A DNA stretch of 64,000 bases from Celoporthe dispersa. Lineage: Eukaryota; Ascomycota; Sordariomycetes; Diaporthales; Cryphonectriaceae. The stretch covers positions 1,798,001 through 1,862,000 of the forward strand of contig WAID01000002.1 in NCBI GenBank assembly GCA_016584495.1, in the 5' to 3' direction. Positions 24,812 to 35,416 of the stretch are shown here, in pieces; within the stretch, counting starts at the first letter, position 1; each line of letters begins with the position of its first letter. Position numbers and translations under genes: made by a program. A model generated the notes under the pieces. It saw only the letters and a program-made list of their open reading frames with translations. It ran no database searches and had not been told where the DNA came from.

Positions 24812-25999
24812 TGGCCAGCAGGCTGGTGGGTGTCTCGGTTCTTCCGCGTACTACCTACAGGCTCTTATCAATACCAACGCCGGCGAGGAACAGACGAGGC
24901 TCAGTATTTCACAGACAGAATACTCCTGATTATGGAGGAAGCCTTGGAGATGGCCCTTGGAGCGGCACCTTTTTTTCTCCTTCTTCTTCCTTTTCTTCTT
25001 CTAACGGCAGAGATCGTAGGAGAAGATATAACCTAAAAAGACGAGGTGCTCATTTCCAGCCTTAGTATGCATCCATCTACTATTATAGTGATGCTTGTCT
25101 TGGTATTTTGGCAGCGACACGGCTCAGCCTTGCAGTTGCGTGCCCCCGCTGGCGCTGGATCGGTCATCTCGCGCCTTTCCCCGGGCCCTCTTGCAACCCC
25201 ACCTACTCCAAATCCCCCCTCACTAAACTTTCTTGTGGTGCCACGGCAACGGACCTTCACCGCCCAACCAACCAGACACGAGGACCATTTGTTTCTAGCA
25301 GCCAAACCCCCCCTGTCGCTGTCAGGTGCTCCTTGCTCCGCATAGGACCCCAGCCCCTCTAAAAGGATCCACTGTCGTCGTCCTCCAGCGTCCATTCCAG
25401 CTTGAGGGCCCACTCTCAAAGAAAGTGTGTGAACCGACCGCCAATTCACGCTGCACGCCACGTCGTCGAAAGATTTCCCTGCGCGAGTGTGCGCGCCGTC
25501 TCGTATCGCCCGACCGATCCTCGAATGTTCCTATCATCGTGTTCTTGTACCTGAGCACTGGCCTCGATCCCTTGCAGTACTATCGCATCACCTAGGCGAC
25601 GGCCTCCTCCCCCCCCCCAACCACCGCACGGCGATTTTCTATCTGCACGCCACGAGCTGCTTGCAGTCGAGCTCCAGAAGACGAACTATAAGGGGAGGAG
25701 GGCATTGCAAGAACACAAGATAGCCTGCAGGTGGTCGTTGCACGCGCGACGGGACGGGCGTCGGAACCTGCAATGCAGCAGCCCGGGCCCGCGCTCAGCT
25801 GGTGCCCGTGAACCTTAAAGCTCCGCTTCGCCGCGGTCCTGTCGCAGGCGTGACCTTCTCGAGACAGAGCGAGGGAGCGAGAGAGTGGAGCGTACGCACG
25901 CTCCAATACCGGACACCTCGCTCCATCAGCCTTGCAGGTCCCAGTTCCTCTGCAAAACACGAAACCTCTGGAGCCTGACCGCACGGCACTCTGCACAGC
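24812..25999. other. Intergenic / long 5' region
   Basis: About 1.2 kb of C/T-rich DNA with a C10 run at about 25609-25618 and no gene. It is probably promoter and 5' UTR of the next gene. Confidence 0.55.
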
Positions 26000-27732
26000 A
26001 TGGCGTATGCAAACCAGTTCCACATACCTGGTTCCTTTGCCTTCGAGGGCCCCGGAGCCTCGACGACTCTCAATGCCAACGTGTTCCGTCCTCCTGTCTC
26101 GCCTACAACATCTTCCTACAACCTATCCCGATCAACAGGCTCCCTCCTCTCAGACCAGTCCATGGCCACCAACAGCACCACGCCAGTCCCGAGGCTGGGG
26201 AGGAAGCGGACATATGATGAGAGCAACTACAGAGCCAGAGGGTTCCTGACCCTGAACATGGACAGTGCGCGCGACCTCGCCATGGAGGATAGTGCAGGAG
26301 GAGAGCATCGATATACACTTGCCGGCCAGATCGAAACCCCAGGCGCACAGACATCACACCAGGGAGGCACGTTGGAGGACAGTCTGTACTCTGATATCGA
26401 CTACAGGCGGGCACTGGGATCGAAGAGGCCCCATGCAGAGAGCGATGGCCAGCCACTCGGCCTGACAGGGCTGGTACACACGGAGACGGGTGAGCCCGTC
26501 ACGCCACGGTCGGCAGGCTGGACGACATTTGCTTTTCAGGCGATAGGAGGCGTGGTGGAGAAGGTCTGGGAGTTCTGCAGGGGCGGCGCTGGTGCCTTTC
26601 GGGGCTTTCAGGCAGGAGGCGGAAAGGCGTACCAGTTCAACGGCTTGGAGGTCCCGGTATTGACCGCCGTGCCAGACCCCCAGACGACACCTGACGATCC
26701 TCACAATAGGCCCAGCAGCCCGACTCGTGCCCCGACCGAAGACCATGGGACGAATTACCTCCCGGACTACTCCGCTGCCGATGCTCAGAACCATCACATC
26801 TTCCTCCAGGACCAACCACAGGAGAAGGAGCCGTCGCCGGACACGACCCCGGAGCGGCCTGCCGCGAAGAGGCGGCAGACGGGCTTCCACAGCGAAAACG
26901 ACGAGCTGAGGAGGAACTGGGTCATGGTTGAAGACGAAGACGGGCCCTCTGCCACGTCGAGCCGGCCGAGCCCCAAGCGGGCTTTTATAGCACCCTCGCG
27001 CATCCCCGGGAGCAGAGCCAGCATGACCTCACGCCTGCAGCCGCCCCGAGTCTCAACACCGAGTACATCCGGAAGGAAGTTCAGCGCCCCGTCGCCCAGG
27101 TTCAGCGGGGACAGGTCGAATATCCCGACCCGCGCATCATCTCGGATGTCGATAGCCTCCGGGGCCTCGTACGCCGGGCTGGCCGCGTCGCCGTCCCTGG
27201 GCCCTGGAGAGCCCGCTAGCTTTGCGAGCCCCCGGTCACCATCACGAGCGACACCAGCCAACCCCTTCGCGTCGAACCACTCTACGCCCAACGGCTCTCG
27301 GATTCCTCAGCCAAAAGGCCTGGGCCCGAACCCTTTGCCAATACCCGAACGGCCTCGCCCGTCCCCCAGGGCATGTCTCCCAGCCGACCGTCGACCCGGT
27401 CATCATCCCACCACCCTTCACCCTCGGCCCATAGCTTCGGCTTCAGCGCCACACCGACCGGGCACAAGAAGACCGCCTCCAGCGTCTCGACAGGCACCAC
27501 CCGAGGTCGGTACTCGTATGGGCCTGACGATATAGACAAGCTCCAGACCAGCCCGCGGCTGGACGACGAAGGGAGGCAGCTGGCGAACAAGAGATTTGCG
27601 ACGCAGAGGCGTGCCGACTCGAGGCTGGACCGGCTCAACAAGGAGCTCCAGGGGCTGATCAGGCAGGGCCAGGAGGCGCTGGGCACCACCTTTGATGTCA
27701 ACATGGACGACGGCTGGGAGGAGGACGCATGA
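26000..27732 (+). CDS. Disordered Ser/Pro-rich fungal protein with conserved C-terminal helix, one frameshift
   Basis: Single exon, 577 residues once one missing base is supplied. The start MAYANQFHIPGSFAFEGPG follows a C-rich leader. Mostly low-complexity Ser/Pro/Arg with basic clusters (GRKRTY; PAAKRRQ) that could be nuclear localisation signals. A more ordered patch is WTTFAFQAIGGVVEKVWEFC (about residues 174-193). The C-terminal helix RLDRLNKELQGLIRQGQEAL followed by an acidic end resembles the conserved tail of uncharacterised Sordariomycete proteins. The frame is lost around 27300-27370; adding one C to the C5 run at 27363-27367 joins it to the second half. Function unknown. Confidence 0.7.
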
Positions 27733-28670
27733 GGGATAGGTCGACTTTGGCTACACCTGCGTGTGTGCTCTGAACCGTCACGGGCCCGCCTCTGCCTGTT
27801 CGGCTGTACAGGGAGGTGCCTGACTGGGTACTGTGCAGCAGCCACCAGGGTGTGTTGTACGAAATTCTGGTGTTCTTGGGAGATATATTTCCTGCGAGGA
27901 GTTCAGGATAGGTAGTCTGCTTGAAAAACCTGTCTTTGCAATAGGCGCATCCGGCTCTGAAATATGATGCCTGTACGTTCACTAGCCATGGATTCCTCGT
28001 CTCCTGCCTCTCTGCTTGGTGCATGTTCACAAGATTTTGTTTTGCTTTAGGGACGGTCTTGATGCTGGGTCTGCCTGGGTCTGCCTAGGGGATCTGGTTA
28101 GGCCTGGTTGGGCCTGGCTAGGTGTGCTGGGGTGGGTGGGGAGAAGCTAAGGGCGGCCCCTCCCCCGCCCGCTGGCCCCCTAATGTACCTAGAACCTTGC
28201 ACCAGGGTCCAATAGCGCATTTCATCATTGCCTCGTCCACCCCATCGTCTCCCTCGAGGATTTAATTCCTCTATAAGAGCTTCGTCTCGACACTTTTTTA
28301 GTCACCTCAACCCAGAACCCACCGTCCTCTTCCTCCTCCTCCTCCTACTACGGATACCGCGCACCGCCATCTGAGTCCACCGTCACAGGGAAATCCCGCG
28401 ATACATTCTTTTCGTCGCACAAGAACTACCCTCTACATCGTCATCACGCAGCGCGTTCCTTGGCCTGCATCTCCTCCGTCTGGACGAAGCTCGTCCTCGA
28501 ATAGACGAGCATTGTCGCCCACTGCCTACGGAGGCGTCTCATAGCCGGCTCCTGTCTCCTAGCGACCCAGACCGCCCTCGACACAATCGGCCAGCTCCTC
28601 CTTCTTCTTCTCAGACCCAAAAACGTACCTTCATGCGGCGATAGTAGCCCCGAAAGAGGGTGATGAAGTC
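27733..28670. other. Intergenic with G-rich repeats and CT-rich leader
   Basis: Contains short degenerate repeats of GGTCTGCCT/GGCCTGGTT type (28068-28130), a C-run cluster (28157-28180) and a CTCCTC-rich leader (28320-28350) before the 880-residue gene. Confidence 0.6.
28157..28180 (-). other. Potential G-quadruplex motif
   Basis: On the minus strand four G runs (5, 3, 5 and 4) separated by loops of 5, 1 and 1 bases, meeting the G3+N1-7 rule. It lies ~490 bases before the start of the next gene. Seen in sequence; activity not shown. Confidence 0.5.
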
Positions 28671-31313
28671 ATGGCACCTGCCCCGCAGCCCACGACAGAG
28701 CCTGCCAGCTACCAACGGCACTATCCCCTTGATCTGCCCTCTGGGCTCCCCTTCGAGCGGTACGAACATCGACGCCTGACGGCACGCGACATCCTCGTCC
28801 ACCGCATAGTATCAAAGCTCTTTTCTCACACGCGAGCGTTCGCCTCGGACTTGGACGCTCATCGCAAGATTTCACGCCCCGGCTACCCCGGCCCATCCGC
28901 GTCGTATCACAACTTTTTTCCTATCAGGTCAGACGACGAGCCTTTCGCCCGAGATCTTGAGCTCCTCCGCAAGATGCTCATCACCCGCAGCACCGACGAG
29001 TGGGTCTCACAGACTCTGATCAAGCCCGTCAACTCATATAATCCTAAGTACTTGACAAGACAACCGCCGAAAGCACTCTTCATCCCGCCAGGCCCCCCTC
29101 CTGAGGATATGCGGCCGACGGTCGAGGAGGAGATCCTGGATCTGATACGAAGGCACTATATGGAGACAGATGACGCGACGACCAGGCTGTGGCTTCAGGC
29201 GCTTCAACCTCCACGGCCATCGAGTTATGCCACCCTGCCGAGCAAGACGGCCAAAAGGGACTCATACAAAAGGCTTGTCCAGGACCGCAAGAAAACCGAA
29301 GAAGACAATGCAGCCGAGGATTACAAGAGGTGGTACGAGGACGACACTGCGCTCCTCAGGGCCTTGCGCCAGCAGTCGCTCAGCTCGCACGGGCGCGGGC
29401 TGTACGAGGGAGGGGCTTTTCTATATGAACTGCGGAAGCCGCTCTCGGAATCGAGATGGATCCGGCAGAGATTCATCCAGACGAAGGGGCTCAGGGACAG
29501 GTCATTCTTCGCGACGGAGCGCTCCTCACAGACGATCATAGAGGAGCTGTACCCGTGGCCTGAGCCGCATGTCCCACGACGAGTCCTGCATCTGCCGTCC
29601 TTCTACAGCTGGCGGCAGAGGCAAGAGCATTATCGGCTCGAAACAATGCTAGTCGACTTCGCGGGTGGCAGGACTGGCCGCGGCCAGGATCGGGACGGTA
29701 TCTGGTCCACGGGTCGCTGGTCCGGCGATGACGTGCCGCGTGGCAGGACGATGAGGCGTGGCCGTCGACGCGCGACAAGCGAGCCGCCACCAGGACTGTT
29801 TACAGCGGCATGCCTTCCCTTCAGCTTTAATGCCACCCGGGAGCTGCTCATCTTCCCCAAGATGAGCCTCGCGACGATCGAGCGTCGAGCTCGGAGGCGC
29901 AGCCTAAGTCGGACCAGGGTCGCAGAGATGTTCAACTGGGATGTCGTGCTTGACAAGCCACCTGCGAAACCACATATCAAGGCGACTTTCGAGCTGCTAC
30001 TGGGGGCACCCAGCATACGCTTACCCGCGGTACGTCATGTATCCCACCCCAAGGGGTTCTGTGGCCTCTTCTCCATATTCCACGTCGACGAATTTGCCCG
30101 TCCTCTCCGCCAATCCGATCTCGACAAATGTTACCTGAACCTCGACAGGTGGTTTTATACACCAGCGGCTAAAAGCTATGTTTCTGACTGTTTGTCGAAA
30201 TGGGGGCTTGACTTCAGTATCACGGTCCGCTTCATAGGGGACAGACATACGACCATGGAGATCGAAGGGCGAGGGCATGACATGCTCGAAGGGTACAGGA
30301 AAAAGCGCTCCCTCAGATCATTCTCACCGGCCAAGCCATCCTTGCCGCCATCATCATCGACATGGCAGGCCTCAGAGCCATTCTCGCCACTGCCGTGTGC
30401 AAATTGTGCTTCCTCGTCACACGCCACAGCGAAGTGCACACTGCCCTGCGGGTACTGCGGTGCGCCGAACCCGGAGATGGACGGAATTTACGAGCGTCTC
30501 CATTGCTTCCCCGGTAACTTTGTTCACATCCCGCAGAGCGGACCGTCCGAAGCTGGCCAACACAATGATCCACACCTCGCACCAGACTGCCCCGTTTCGA
30601 AGCAGAATCGTTGCAAATGCATCCCTTTTCCGCAGTATCACGTCGCGGATAAGTGTCCTGTCCTCTGCTCCCGCAGCTGCGGCAACACGCAACCCCCGGG
30701 CCACTTCAAGCACAAAAACGCGATGGGCTGCAGGAGTCGTTGTTGTATGTGCGGTATGAAGGGCCATAGCGGGAAGCAGTGCAAGCTGCGTCGATGCAGG
30801 TGTGGCCTGGAGCATCTGGGTCAGGATTGTTGCTTTCATCCGGAGTGTCGGGTGAAGGGCTGTGACCGTTTCTTGTGCGGTGTCCACTGCAAATCATGCG
30901 GGGTCGACCGGGACCAGCTCGATGATGGAATTCTCCTGGTTGCGCGGATGTGCCCTGCTTGCTTGCAGGAAGGGGGAAGGTCCGCCCCCACCACCGTACA
31001 CGCCGCGGTAGAGGCAAATGAGGAGGTTCCTGGGCACGGCGTTGGCAACAACTCCCAAGACCACGAGAAGACGGCCAAACCTGCACCGAGAACGGCAAGA
31101 AAGAACAAACGCCGACACCGACCAGCACCAGGATCAGTCAAAGAAGACAAGCCGTGGTATACGCCTCTGGCGCCTCGAACGCGGCCTGTGGTCATGTCCA
31201 AATTTGGGAAGAATACCGCCAAGTGGGCGGGGGGAGGATGCAGTGGCGGCAGTCCGGATAGGAGGCTGTCGATAAGCGCAAGGACAGCAGAAGTGGTGGA
31301 GACAAAGCAGTAG
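28671..31313 (+). CDS. Intronless 880-aa protein with two CCHC zinc knuckles
   Basis: A single uninterrupted ORF. Residues 1-~570 are Arg/Leu/Pro-rich without a domain I know, including a basic patch (RTMRRGRRRATSEPPPG) and a Lys/Arg-rich middle. The C-terminal third is Cys-rich: CANCASSSHATAKC (about residues 582-595) and CCMCGMKGHSGKQC (about 693-706) both match C-x2-C-x4-H-x4-C exactly, the nucleic-acid-binding knuckle, and further CxC/CxxC pairs (RCRCGLEHLGQDC, CGVHCKSCG) suggest extra metal sites. The basic tail (ARKNKRRHRPAPG) fits RNA or DNA binding. Gag polyproteins also carry CCHC knuckles, but no protease, transcriptase, integrase or long repeat is nearby. I infer a host nucleic-acid-binding protein of unknown role. 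Confidence 0.75.
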   Translation: MAPAPQPTTEPASYQRHYPLDLPSGLPFERYEHRRLTARDILVHRIVSKLFSHTRAFASDLDAHRKISRPGYPGPSASYHNFFPIRSDDEPFARDLELLRKMLITRSTDEWVSQTLIKPVNSYNPKYLTRQPPKALFIPPGPPPEDMRPTVEEEILDLIRRHYMETDDATTRLWLQALQPPRPSSYATLPSKTAKRDSYKRLVQDRKKTEEDNAAEDYKRWYEDDTALLRALRQQSLSSHGRGLYEGGAFLYELRKPLSESRWIRQRFIQTKGLRDRSFFATERSSQTIIEELYPWPEPHVPRRVLHLPSFYSWRQRQEHYRLETMLVDFAGGRTGRGQDRDGIWSTGRWSGDDVPRGRTMRRGRRRATSEPPPGLFTAACLPFSFNATRELLIFPKMSLATIERRARRRSLSRTRVAEMFNWDVVLDKPPAKPHIKATFELLLGAPSIRLPAVRHVSHPKGFCGLFSIFHVDEFARPLRQSDLDKCYLNLDRWFYTPAAKSYVSDCLSKWGLDFSITVRFIGDRHTTMEIEGRGHDMLEGYRKKRSLRSFSPAKPSLPPSSSTWQASEPFSPLPCANCASSSHATAKCTLPCGYCGAPNPEMDGIYERLHCFPGNFVHIPQSGPSEAGQHNDPHLAPDCPVSKQNRCKCIPFPQYHVADKCPVLCSRSCGNTQPPGHFKHKNAMGCRSRCCMCGMKGHSGKQCKLRRCRCGLEHLGQDCCFHPECRVKGCDRFLCGVHCKSCGVDRDQLDDGILLVARMCPACLQEGGRSAPTTVHAAVEANEEVPGHGVGNNSQDHEKTAKPAPRTARKNKRRHRPAPGSVKEDKPWYTPLAPRTRPVVMSKFGKNTAKWAGGGCSGGSPDRRLSISARTAEVVETKQ

Positions 31314-31539
31314 TAGTAGACTGTAAGTATCAGGCCGAGACGAAAGTAACGGAGACAATACAAAGACACCATTTTATCAAAATTTTGCTATATCCATCTT
31401 GATAGTCATGTACACACACACATACATGTATATATACTCTCTTGAGTATGCCATGCGCAGCCCCATCTATCTATTTACGGCAAGACTTACCCGCCTGACA
31501 TCCAAGCAGCCGATATCTTCTAAGAAAAGGTACCATTTT
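31314..31539. other. Intergenic
   Basis: Short A/T-rich region with CACACATACATGTATATATAC-like simple sequence (31410-31440). It separates the zinc-knuckle gene from the OPT relic. Confidence 0.5.
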
Positions 31540-32313
31540 CAGGACCAAAATTCGCCTCTCCCAGATATAGGGAGAATATCACTGCTCGAGCCGTCGATAC
31601 CAGCGGAGCTTACCATGTTGCCCCACCAGGTCAGCATCTCGGGATGGTAATCAGGAACATGATAAGGGCTGAGATGGCCACACTGGCCGCCAAGGCAGCG
31701 GAAAGGACATAGCTGTGATTCTCCCACTGTAAGTGTCCTTGATCTTGATGTTTACACCATAATTCTGTACGTTACCATCCAAAGACCCAAGGAGGGTAGA
31801 CCAGAAGGGATCGAAGGCCGCGGCACAAGCGCGAAGACCAAAAAGCGGGTTGTGGCGCCTATGCCCAGGATATAGGTCCCGAGTGACACAACGGGGACGC
31901 TGTTGTCGGTACCAAGCTCCTGCACAGACCGAAGGGGTCCAGGGTAGGGAGACGAATGCCGCATCATCGTGGCATCGATCCTGAGATCACGGTCGTAGAA
32001 GCTCCCATAGCTCTTCGCCCTCCCCACACGAGCAGCCTGAGTATCTGCTCCCTTATATCCGTGGGAAAGTTCTAGCCGTCGATGTGGAACCGCACGCTCT
32101 CCTCGATGATGGCCACAGCCTCCTGCTCTCGCTCATGTTGCTGATCTTGTCGAGGATATCCTCAGGCTCGCCGTTGGGCGCAAGGGTCTCGAGTATCGCG
32201 TGGGGAATCTCGTCGCCCCATCTGTCGTCAGACGCTCCCGATTAAGGGTGCTTTTTCTGGGTCCAGGCTGACGGGCGTCACACCCTCAGTGGGTTGTTCT
32301 ACCCTCTCAGCCA
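31540..32313 (-). pseudogene. Relic of an OPT-family oligopeptide transporter
   Basis: Read on the minus strand, the left-over pieces follow OPT order. An N-terminal part (MAERVEQPTEG...; then in shifted frames GDEIPHAILETLAPNGEPED, AIIEESVRFHIDG, NFPTDIREQILRLL, SSPYPGPLRSVQELG, PVVSLGTYILGIGATTRF, PSIPSGLPSLGLW) matches the cytosolic N-terminus and first helix of OPT proteins (SPYPEVR...-type segment). Immediately after comes the family's C-terminus (WENHSYVLSAALAASVAISA, TWWGNMVSSAG). Intact OPTs have ~750-850 residues; here roughly 500 or more central residues are missing and there are several stops and frame changes. Known as H+/peptide symporters; this copy cannot work. Confidence 0.65.
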
Positions 32314-34144
32314 TGTTGACCTGACAATGTCGAGCAAAAATGACTCGACTGCCCAGCGCGAGCCGCAGAAACAAAGCGTATTCGCTCAGACGAGGGTCAG
32401 ATGCTTGCATCCCACTTCAATGAGTATGTAATAAGGCAAGAGACCCCACCAACTTCGCTTTCTTGAAGAGGGCGCCGAGCAAAAAGGCTGGTGCCCGGGA
32501 TCACCATATCGATTCCGGATATCTGATCCGGTACACAATGACCCGCCGCTATCTCTGCACAGCGCATGGTACTGTTCCATCAACCTCTCTGCTATGGTCG
32601 TACCGCTGATAATGCTGGACTGGAGCACAGACGGCCGTTGGAGCATCGTACATGGCCTCATTCTGGCGAGACCTCGGGGTTCCTTTGCCTGCATTCTCCA
32701 CAAATATGGCTGGATGAACCATAGTACCACGCGGCCAGGGAGGCAGATAATCCTGACCCGTGGTGATCGCCAGACGTCGGTAGCGATGGCGCCGATGCGT
32801 GCCCTCGGCCCTTGCAAAGACGTTGGGGCTTTCCTCTGTAAGGAGATGAATTGATAGGCGGGCTGCGGGGTAAGGTTGATCGCTGTGGGCCTGACTGGCT
32901 CGTGGGACGGTCTAACAAGACCTGGGGTGTGCGATATCACCGAGGTTGTGTCTGCTTACACAGTGAGCCTGGGCACGCTGGGGCCTGTTCAAGCCCATGT
33001 CGTCCTAGTCCCCGCGTTCATACTATGAACTTGCGTCTGTGTGTCCTGTTGGTGGCCGTGATTCTTGGATGCAACGTGGTACAAGGTTACAGGCCAGTGA
33101 TGATGACTGCGCCGTGCCGAGAGCCTGGGTCAATGTGAGTGGATATACTATACTGCATACTATAGTATATCCTACCCATACTAGAATCTGCCGAGTAGGG
33201 ATCCAAAATGAGCGCTAGGTGATACTATGCTACAAATCAATGGCCTGGACTCCTCTCGCGACGACTTAGGAGTACATCATCTAGCCGTATACTCTCTAGA
33301 ATCAGTTGAAGAAGGGGCCTCACATGTTTATTGGTCACTCAAACTATAAAATTCACTACGCAAACTCTGTGCTTGGTTCCTCATCATCAATCCCAAGACA
33401 TCTCTCCCAGGCTGCTTGGCAGGCCATTCGGCGCTGTTATCCGATACCTATGTCAGTTTTCTAGCACCTACACGCGGACCGGTTCGGTTAACACCTAGGC
33501 CCGGAAGGCCAGGAATTACTAACAAAAAAAAGCTAGCAGGAGGAATCTCGTCGCCTAGAGCGGTTGTGGACGAAAAAGAAAAAAAAGAAAAGAAAAAAAA
33601 AGGGTCGAGAACTTGCAGTACTGCTGCCAACATACGTATGTAGCCTAGTACTGCGAACCTAAAGAAGTACTATGCGCGGGGGCTAACCTGGATTTTTGCT
33701 CTGCGGGGTGGGACTCTCGACTACGAGTATTGGGATCCCACGGGGGCACCATAACTAATACTGAGACAGAATCGCCTCGGATGCATAAAGTATCATCAGC
33801 ACTCTAATGCCCGGTTCACCCCGCGCACGCATGATCCTGACACGAAATATGACCACGAACATGATCAGTCAATTTTTTTGGCTGCCAACTCACCGAGAAC
33901 CCAGTCATTGAATTTCCTTCACCGACTCGCAAGGTGGATATCCTCCGGGCCCACTCTCGCTTGTCACTGGATCAGACCAACCTGCGTGCCCCATACGGAG
34001 GTTTAGACTACCACAGTGCGTGTGCCGTATGGTGTTGCAATGCATGCAAGCTGCACGTGTCTGCATCCCCGGACAAGAGATATACTATAGTAGAGACACA
34101 AGAGGGAAAAGATAGAAAAAGAAAACTCTCCGCATGGCTGGCGG
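32314..34144. other. Gene-poor eroded region
   Basis: Next to the OPT relic. ORFs of up to 184 codons occur on the minus strand (32386-32940), but I recognise no domain in them; they may be more decayed sequence. Purine-rich runs at 33575-33602. One short secreted-peptide candidate lies at 33025-33138. Confidence 0.5.
33025..33138 (+). CDS. Candidate small secreted peptide
   Basis: ATG followed by a textbook signal peptide (MNLRLCVLLVAVILGCNVVQG, cleavage near residue 21) and a 16-residue remainder with one Cys. A consensus donor GTGAGT overlaps the stop, so translation may continue through a ~50-base intron ending CTAG at 33184, giving a few more residues with a second Cys. It sits in an eroded region and could be a remnant or chance ORF. 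Confidence 0.3.
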   Translation: MNLRLCVLLVAVILGCNVVQGYRPVMMTAPCREPGSM

Positions 34145-34852
34145 TCAAAATGTCGGCGCATCCTTCTCGATGGGCTGAAGTTTACCAGCACCCTTGAAGA
34201 TCTCGAGGATGCGGGCCTGCTCCGCGAGCACCAACCTCTCTGTCTGCGTCCCCAGCTTCGACAGCGCCCTCCACCTCTCCAGGTCCTCGGGGTTGCGCTT
34301 GTCCCCATGTGCATCCTGCGGCTGCTCCCAGTGGCCCTTTGAGAAAGCCGCCCCCGTGCTGATCTTCTTGTTCGGGATGTCGTAGACCAGAGACACAAAC
34401 GTCCCGGTTTCCCTGCGTACAATCTATCTTTAGCACGAGAAGGGGTATCTCTGATATATACTGGCCAGTGTCACGCAGGGAGGAGAGGGGGTGGGGGCCT
34501 ACTCCAGGAAGTTGCACTGCCATATCTCGCCTGGTCTTATACACTGATAGGTACAGGTCTGGTAGTTCAGCCTACCCTTCATGGGGCCGCCGTGGATCGA
34601 GTAGATGACGCGGTTCTCGGAGAAGAACCAGAACTCATAACGCCACTTCTCAGGGTTGCCGTTCTCGTCCGCGGCGTCGTAGTCGTAGACCAGGTGGGTG
34701 TCAAGGATATCGTCCTTGAACGATGGGTGCAGGGCAGAGTGTGTGAAAAACTGAGGGAGTCCCATGGTGTCTGCGGTATTGTCGTCCGTGTAAGCCTGGA
34801 GAAGGGGGGGTAGCAGGTTCGGGACACCCTGGGAGATGGGCATGAGGAGCAT
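34145..34852 (-). CDS. Phenolic acid decarboxylase (PAD family)
   Basis: Exon 1 34503-34852, exon 2 34145-34412; 205 residues, splice in phase (NFLE/ETGTFVSLVYD). The family converts ferulic, p-coumaric and caffeic acids to the vinyl phenols without cofactor, using a small beta-barrel. Recognisable pieces: HLVYDYDAADENG, WRYEFWFFSENRVIYSIHGG, GEIWQCNFLE and KKISTGAAFSKGHW. The N-terminus has about 30 residues before the barrel; the first Met (34852) is chosen, though Met 4 is possible. Cytosolic, no signal peptide. Such genes detoxify lignin-derived hydroxycinnamates in plant-associated fungi. A TATA-like CATAAAAAGG on the minus strand lies ~30 bases upstream. Confidence 0.85.
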
Positions 34853-35416
34853 TCCTCAAGTCTCTCACGGCAGCACACGTCGCGCCTTTTTATGTTGAAA
34901 GATAATTATGGAGAAAACAGAGCCCCTCCATCCATCATGACGTCTTTTCTTCGGTACGGGTCATTCGATCTCGGTGTGGATACCTGGGAAAGGCGATGCT
35001 GTCTTAAAAAGGTGTCTAAACACATGAGTCGGTCAAGGATTGTATGCACCGACGGGGGGAGGGATCCATGTCGAGAAACTATCGTCGTAACAACGGATCG
35101 CGCGTACTATTAACATATTTAGAACATTTCTGGGTATTTTAACTTTCTGGGAGGATGCCCGTGCGTGCCGCAGACCCCTAGTGGGCGGGAAGGACCGGTA
35201 TGATGCCACCTCCGGACCAGAAATGTTGGAATCTTGAGGGGAGAGGGACGCCCAGGCCAGGTCGCCGCCAACCTTCCAAGCACACACACACACACACACA
35301 CACACAACTGAGCCTTGACTTGTACCACCCACGTGTTGGTCCCTGGCCCCCAGACCAAGGCCACACCAGCACCACCACCATGCTTTTTGGTCCATAATTA
35401 CCAATATCCACTTTTT
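34853..35416. other. Intergenic
   Basis: Spacer between two minus-strand genes, containing a dinucleotide repeat; no gene. Confidence 0.6.
35281..35306 (+). repeat. (CA)13 microsatellite
   Basis: Thirteen CA units, uninterrupted, between the decarboxylase and the P450. Likely polymorphic. Confidence 0.95.

Noticed and set aside
28671..31313. Retrotransposon Gag gene
   Set aside because: Knuckles fit, but no pol domains or long terminal repeats were seen nearby.
32386..32940. 184-codon minus-strand ORF as a gene
   Set aside because: No domain or signal recognised, and it lies in an eroded region beside the OPT relic; overlapping ORFs in other frames look equally random.
35119..35411. ORFs encoding poly(CV) peptides
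   Set aside because: Produced by the (CA)13 microsatellite read on the minus strand.
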